A stretch of DNA of 64,000 nucleotides from CALMFG01 sp963666035 (GTDB taxonomy: Bacteria > Bacillota > Clostridia > Christensenellales > CALMFG01): positions 68,019-132,018 of the forward strand of contig CAXXJI010000020.1 in the NCBI GenBank assembly GCA_963666035.2, read 5' to 3'. The notes below the pieces were generated by a model. That model did not search any database and had not been told where the DNA came from. It saw only the letters and a list, made by a program, of their open reading frames with translations. A program made the position numbers and the translations under genes. Positions 60,268-64,000 of the stretch are shown one piece after another; within the stretch, counting starts at the first letter, position 1; every line of letters begins with the position of its first letter.

Positions 60268-61275
60268 ATGGAGTATTTTGATAAAGTCAAAGTGACAGCG
60301 GCGCCGCATGTGCGGTCCACCAACTCGGTGGCCAAGGTGATGACCAACGTCATCGTGGCGCTGATCCCCGCACTGGCGGTGGGCGTTTACTATTTTGGAA
60401 TGTATTCGCTCATCATCGTTTTGGTCTGTATGATTTCCGCCGTGGGATTTGAAGCGCTGGCACAAGTATTGATGAAACGTAAAGTCTCGGTGCATGACAT
60501 GAGCGCGGCTCTAACCGGCCTTTTGCTCGGCATGAACCTGCCGCCCACGGTTCCGCTGTGGCTGCCGGTGATCGGCGCAGGATTTGCTGTGGTCATCGTT
60601 AAACAGCTGTTTGGTGGCACGGGACAGAATTTTATGAACCCGGCTTTAGGCGCACGTGCGTTTTTGCTGGCGTCTTGGCCGGCACTGATGACCACGTTTT
60701 CGCCTGCCGTCGCCGGTTCCTGGCGCACCATCGCTGTGCCGGATGCGCTGACCAGTGCTTCGGCCGCAGGGCCGGATGCGATCAGCGGGGCAACCCCCTT
60801 GGTGGCGTTGGCGTCAGGTACGAACCTGCCCGGTCTTTGGAACACTTTTATCGGGAACGTTTCAGGCGTGATCGGCGAAGCCAGTGCGCTGGCGCTTCTG
60901 CTCGGCGGATTATATCTTTTGATTAAAAAAGTCATCTCTTGGCATGTGCCGGTCACCTACATCGGTACAGTAGCCATTTTAACCTATCTCTTGGGTCCGA
61001 ACAGCTTCAGCCTCACGACAGTCGGCTATCATGTGTTCGGCGGTGGATTGATGTTGGGTGCCATTTTTATGGCGACCGATTATTCCTCGGCGCCGATTGA
61101 TCGTAAAGCACAGGTGGTTTACGGCATCGGATGCGGCGTGCTGACGGCGGTATTCCGTCTGTTTGGTCCGTCAGCCGAAGGCGTATCCTACGCCATCCTC
61201 ATCATGAATTTGGCGGTGCCTTTGCTGGACAAAGCCATTAAGCCGAAACTTTACGGGGAGGTCAAAGCAAAATAA
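60268..61275 (+). CDS. rnfD: Ion-translocating oxidoreductase subunit RnfD
   Basis: A 335-residue membrane subunit with eight or more helices. A flavinylated FMN is attached at the Thr of DAISGATPLV (residues about 170-179; S/T-G-A-T motif). PALGARAFLLASWPAL and ATDYSSAPI are RnfD segments. It overlaps rnfG by one base. Confidence 0.96.
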   Translation: MEYFDKVKVTAAPHVRSTNSVAKVMTNVIVALIPALAVGVYYFGMYSLIIVLVCMISAVGFEALAQVLMKRKVSVHDMSAALTGLLLGMNLPPTVPLWLPVIGAGFAVVIVKQLFGGTGQNFMNPALGARAFLLASWPALMTTFSPAVAGSWRTIAVPDALTSASAAGPDAISGATPLVALASGTNLPGLWNTFIGNVSGVIGEASALALLLGGLYLLIKKVISWHVPVTYIGTVAILTYLLGPNSFSLTTVGYHVFGGGLMLGAIFMATDYSSAPIDRKAQVVYGIGCGVLTAVFRLFGPSAEGVSYAILIMNLAVPLLDKAIKPKLYGEVKAK

Positions 61276-61862
61276 TGAAAGATATAGCGAATTTAACATT
61301 TAGACTATTTATCATATGTGCGTTGGCTGCGGCGGCGTTGGGATGGGCCTATTCGGCCACCAAAGGGCCGATTGAGGAAGGTGCGCTCGCCAGAGCGGAA
61401 GCGGCCAGAAAAGCGGTGCTCTCGGAAGCCGACGGCTTTGAAGCGATTGATGTGAGCGCCTTAAAAGCGGACGGCAGTTGGACGGATGATGCTGAACACT
61501 CCGTCACGGTGGACGAAGCTTTCATCGGAATGACCGGCGGCGAGAAAAACGGTATGACTGTAAAAGTGACCACAAAGGGTTATAATCCAGGCATCGAAGT
61601 GACGATCGGCTTGAAAGCCGACGGCACGGTGGAAGCTATCAGCATCGGCAGCCATGAAGAAACCCCGGGGCTCGGCGCCAACGCAACCAAGCCGGAATTC
61701 ACCGGACAATTTGCGAACCAGACACCGCTGTTCTCGTTAAACGGATCGAATGGTTCAACTCAAATAGACGCATTGACCAGTGCTACCTTTACCAGCAACG
61801 GTGTGGTGTACGGCGTGAATGCGGCATACGACTTCTATAAAGCCGTATACGATAAGGAGTAA
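61275..61862 (+). CDS. rnfG: Ion-translocating oxidoreductase subunit RnfG
   Basis: A 195-residue protein with one N-terminal helix and an extracellular FMN-binding domain. The flavin is joined to Thr within DALTSATFTSNGV near residue 164, and GSHEETPGLGANATKPEF is the conserved preceding loop. It passes electrons between RnfC/B and RnfD. Confidence 0.95.
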   Translation: MKDIANLTFRLFIICALAAAALGWAYSATKGPIEEGALARAEAARKAVLSEADGFEAIDVSALKADGSWTDDAEHSVTVDEAFIGMTGGEKNGMTVKVTTKGYNPGIEVTIGLKADGTVEAISIGSHEETPGLGANATKPEFTGQFANQTPLFSLNGSNGSTQIDALTSATFTSNGVVYGVNAAYDFYKAVYDKE

Positions 61863-61866
61863 GCGA

Positions 61867-62481
61867 ATGGAAAAGAATAAGACATTACAAACGCTGACCA
61901 ACGGCATATGGAAGGAAAACCCGATCTTCAAGCTGGTGCTGGGCATGTGCCCGACGCTGGCGGTCACGACATCGGCCGAAAATGGTCTCGGCATGGGCCT
62001 TGCGGCCACATTCGTACTGGTTTCCTCCAATGTGGTGGTCGCGCTGCTTCGAAACTTCATTCCAGACAAAGTGCGTATTCCGGCGTTTATCGTCATCATC
62101 GCCACGTTTGTGACGATCGTTCAGCTTTTGATGGAGGCGTTTTTGCCCTCGCTGTTCTCGGCGCTGGGGCTGTTTATCCCGCTCATCGTGGTTAACTGCA
62201 TCATCCTCGGCAGAGCAGAGAGCTTTGCCAGCAAAAATCCGGTCTTTCTCTCACTGCTGGACGGTGTGGGCATGGGTCTCGGATTCACTTTGGGTCTTTT
62301 GATGATTTCCACCGTGCGTGAGATATTGGGCAACGGTACAATTTTCGGCATCACATTGTTTGGTGCAAGCTTCCAGCCGGCGATCATGATGATTTTGGCC
62401 CCCGGCGGATTTTTAACGCTGGGGCTGATTATGGCCACCATCAATAAACTCTCTAAAAAAACGGCAAAGGCAGGTAAGTAG
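61867..62481 (+). CDS. rnfE: Ion-translocating oxidoreductase subunit RnfE
   Basis: A 204-residue membrane protein with six helices. WKENPIFKLVLGMCPTLAVTTSAENGLGMG is the RnfE/NqrD signature, including one of the paired Cys seen in RnfA/E that hold a shared iron centre in the membrane. CIILGRAESFASK is the second. The start at 61867 (MEKNKTLQ) follows rnfG by 4 nt; an upstream frame is unconserved. Confidence 0.96.
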   Translation: MEKNKTLQTLTNGIWKENPIFKLVLGMCPTLAVTTSAENGLGMGLAATFVLVSSNVVVALLRNFIPDKVRIPAFIVIIATFVTIVQLLMEAFLPSLFSALGLFIPLIVVNCIILGRAESFASKNPVFLSLLDGVGMGLGFTLGLLMISTVREILGNGTIFGITLFGASFQPAIMMILAPGGFLTLGLIMATINKLSKKTAKAGK

Positions 62482-62483
62482 AT

Positions 62484-63068
62484 ATGACTGAATTCATTAA
62501 AATCATGCTGATTCTGGTCAGCTCCATTTTGGTCAACAACTTCGTGCTTTCCCGGTTCTTGGGTATCTGTCCTTTCCTTGGGGTTTCCAAGCGTGTTGAA
62601 ACCGCTTTTGGAATGGGCATGGCGGTGACATTTGTTATGGCGATGGCCTCGGTTATCACTTACCTCGTGCAGTACCTCGTCTTAGTGCCGCTGAAGATGG
62701 AGTTTTTACAGACCATTGCGTTTATTCTGGTCATCGCGGCGCTGGTACAATTGGTTGAGATGGTCATCCAGAAAATTTCTCCGACGCTTTATGAAGCACT
62801 GGGGGTATATCTGCCGCTCATCACCACCAACTGCGCGGTGTTGGGTGTCGCGATCATCAACATCACCGAAGGATATAACCTGCTGGAAACACTGTTTTCG
62901 GGTATCGGCGCGGCTGTCGGCTTTACGCTGGCCATTGTGCTGTTTGCCGGAATCCGTGAGCGGATTGAGCTTTCAGACATTCCGCCGGCGTTTAAGGATT
63001 TCCCAATCGCACTGGTAACAGCCAGCTTGATGGCAATGGCGTTTTTGGGATTTGCAGGATTAGTATAA
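62484..63068 (+). CDS. rnfA: Ion-translocating oxidoreductase subunit RnfA
   Basis: A 194-residue membrane protein, symmetric partner of RnfE. LVSSILVNNFVLSRFLGICPFLGVSKRVETAFGMG and TTNCAVLGVAIINI carry the two conserved Cys. Six helices with inverted topology to RnfE. Confidence 0.96.
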   Translation: MTEFIKIMLILVSSILVNNFVLSRFLGICPFLGVSKRVETAFGMGMAVTFVMAMASVITYLVQYLVLVPLKMEFLQTIAFILVIAALVQLVEMVIQKISPTLYEALGVYLPLITTNCAVLGVAIINITEGYNLLETLFSGIGAAVGFTLAIVLFAGIRERIELSDIPPAFKDFPIALVTASLMAMAFLGFAGLV

Positions 63069-63083
63069 AAAGGATGAAAAAAT

Positions 63084-63908
63084 ATGCTTAATACCATTTT
63101 AATATCAATTGCGGTCATCGGCGGACTCGGCCTGCTATTCGGTCTGGGTCTGGGCGTGGCCTCTAAAAAACTGGCGGTGGTGCCGGATGAGCTTTTCAGC
63201 GAAGTCCGCGACTTGTTGCCCGGCGTCAACTGCGGTGGATGCGGATATCCCGGCTGCGATGCGTTTGGCAAAGCACTCTGCCAGGGTTCAGCTTCGGTCA
63301 GCGCTTGCGCGGTCTGTGTGGCCGAAAACGCCAACAAGATTGCAAAACTGCTTGGCGTAGAAAATCAGGAGAAAAAACGGCTGGTAGCACGCGTGATGTG
63401 CATCGGCGTGAAGGATAAAATCGTCCAAAAATATGATTATTACGGCATCCAGGACTGCCGCGCGGCGGTTTCGCTGGCGGGCGGCGCTAAAGCCTGTCCT
63501 GTGGGCTGCTTGGGGCTTGGCACCTGCCAGAGTGTATGTCCGTTTGACGCGATCACGGTAGACGAAAAAGAGGGCGTTGCGCATGTCGATGAAACCAAGT
63601 GCACCGGCTGCGGCAAGTGCGCTGTGGAATGTCCGCGCAACACGATCAGCATGATGGACCCGGAAAACAAAGTGTATGTCGCCTGCCGAATTCATGAAAA
63701 AGGGCGTTCGGTGAGGGAGATCTGCAAAGCCGGATGCATCGGGTGCGGACTCTGCGCCAAGGTATGCCCGCACGGGGCCATTACCATGGTGGATAACCTG
63801 CCGATTTTCGATTACGATAAATGTGTTAATTGTGGTATCTGCGCAGAAAAGTGCCCGCAAAAGGCGATTGCGTTTACCGATAAACCGGAATTGCAGCAGC
63901 GCGTATGA
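63084..63908 (+). CDS. rnfB: Ion-translocating oxidoreductase subunit RnfB
   Basis: RnfB accepts electrons from reduced ferredoxin. The 274-residue protein has an N-terminal anchor helix, the Fes domain with CGGCGYPGCDAFGKALCQG, then four ferredoxin-like Cys motifs (CPVGCLGLGTCQSVCPF, CTGCGKCAVECPR, CIGCGLCAKVCPH, CVNCGICAEKCPQ). This multi-cluster form is the clostridial type. Last gene of the operon; its TGA overlaps the maf start. Confidence 0.96.
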   Translation: MLNTILISIAVIGGLGLLFGLGLGVASKKLAVVPDELFSEVRDLLPGVNCGGCGYPGCDAFGKALCQGSASVSACAVCVAENANKIAKLLGVENQEKKRLVARVMCIGVKDKIVQKYDYYGIQDCRAAVSLAGGAKACPVGCLGLGTCQSVCPFDAITVDEKEGVAHVDETKCTGCGKCAVECPRNTISMMDPENKVYVACRIHEKGRSVREICKAGCIGCGLCAKVCPHGAITMVDNLPIFDYDKCVNCGICAEKCPQKAIAFTDKPELQQRV

Positions 63909-64000
63909 AAAAACGATTAGTCTTGGCGTCTTCCTCTCCAAGGAGGCAGACGCTTTTTAAATTAATAGCTGAGGATTTCGATGTCCTTGCCATGGACGTG
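63905..64000 (+). CDS. maf: Maf-type nucleotide pyrophosphatase, 5' part only
   Basis: The 32 visible codons, KKRLVLASSSPRRQTLFKLI then AEDFDVLAMDV, contain the Maf signature SSSPRR. Maf proteins hydrolyse modified or canonical nucleoside triphosphates and affect cell division. It overlaps rnfB by 4 bp (ATGA) and runs off the window. Confidence 0.9.
   Translation, partial: MKKRLVLASSSPRRQTLFKLIAEDFDVLAMDV

Noticed and set aside
1..64000. CRISPR array
   Set aside because: No regularly spaced repeats of 24-40 nt were seen; the only tandem repeats are the short ones near 32.0 kb and the protein-level repeats at 42.7-43.9 kb.

Overview
The window looks like a chromosome segment from an anaerobic Clostridia-type Firmicute with roughly 50 percent G+C. 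Evidence: strong AGGAGG-type ribosome binding sites with some TTG and GTG starts; an Rnf cluster in the clostridial order C-D-G-E-A-B; ECF vitamin transporters, an FMN riboswitch and a cobalamin riboswitch; a flavodiiron protein; an archaeal-type phosphoglycerate mutase; DUF4914 and a small Cys-rich (DUF6485-like) protein; a LytR-CpsA-Psr protein; and many small zinc-ribbon proteins. The genus cannot be told from the sequence alone.

Layout. 1-24 kb is mostly intact core chromosome: a partial flavodiiron protein, an orphan TctC-type lipoprotein, a three-gene glycerol-3-phosphate-dehydrogenase-like set (FAD/BFD protein, FAD/NAD protein, DUF1667), a Ca2+-type P-type ATPase, FMN riboswitch plus ribU, tsaE-tsaB-rimI, an ECF sigma factor overlapping a membrane protein gene, a frameshifted isocitrate dehydrogenase, an SPFH/zinc-ribbon pair, ilvD, and a btuFCD operon behind a cobalamin riboswitch. 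24.2-33.5 kb is a decayed accessory island beginning at a tRNA-Leu(CAG). It holds a broken large serine recombinase, Tn916-type orf7/orf8 remnants, a roughly 200-nt structured RNA resembling the HEARO / IscB-IsrB guide-RNA class without its nuclease gene, a truncated phage minor capsid gene, an internally deleted IS200 element, a broken ECF transporter operon whose EcfT and two SAM-hydrolase (DUF62) genes survive, and a frameshifted IS4-like transposase. 33.5-58.7 kb returns to housekeeping and small-family genes: an Fpg-like protein, GNATs, a TRADD-N-associated membrane protein, DUF4914, a ZIP transporter, a zinc-ribbon protein with three extracellular repeats, apgM, tadA, a Crp/Fnr regulator divergent from an ECF-S-like membrane protein, tRNA-Arg(CCT), a CPA2 antiporter, a B12-type radical SAM gene with a homopolymer frameshift, a UvrD helicase carrying an inserted DEDDh exonuclease, an LCP protein and deoD. 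58.9-63.9 kb is the complete rnfCDGEAB operon, running into the start of a maf gene.

How they fit together: Rnf couples ferredoxin:NAD+ electron flow to ion transport. RibU supplies flavin, needed by Rnf, the flavodiiron protein and the FAD enzymes, and is under FMN-riboswitch control. BtuFCD supplies corrinoid, which is consistent with a B12-binding radical SAM enzyme nearby. The most unusual items are the orphan structured RNA at 25.5-25.7 kb, the half-dead ECF/DUF62 operon, the three-repeat zinc-ribbon protein and the TRADD-N-associated membrane protein. Broken genes are concentrated in the island, but single-base frameshifts also hit icd and the radical SAM gene, so sequencing error must be excluded for those two.
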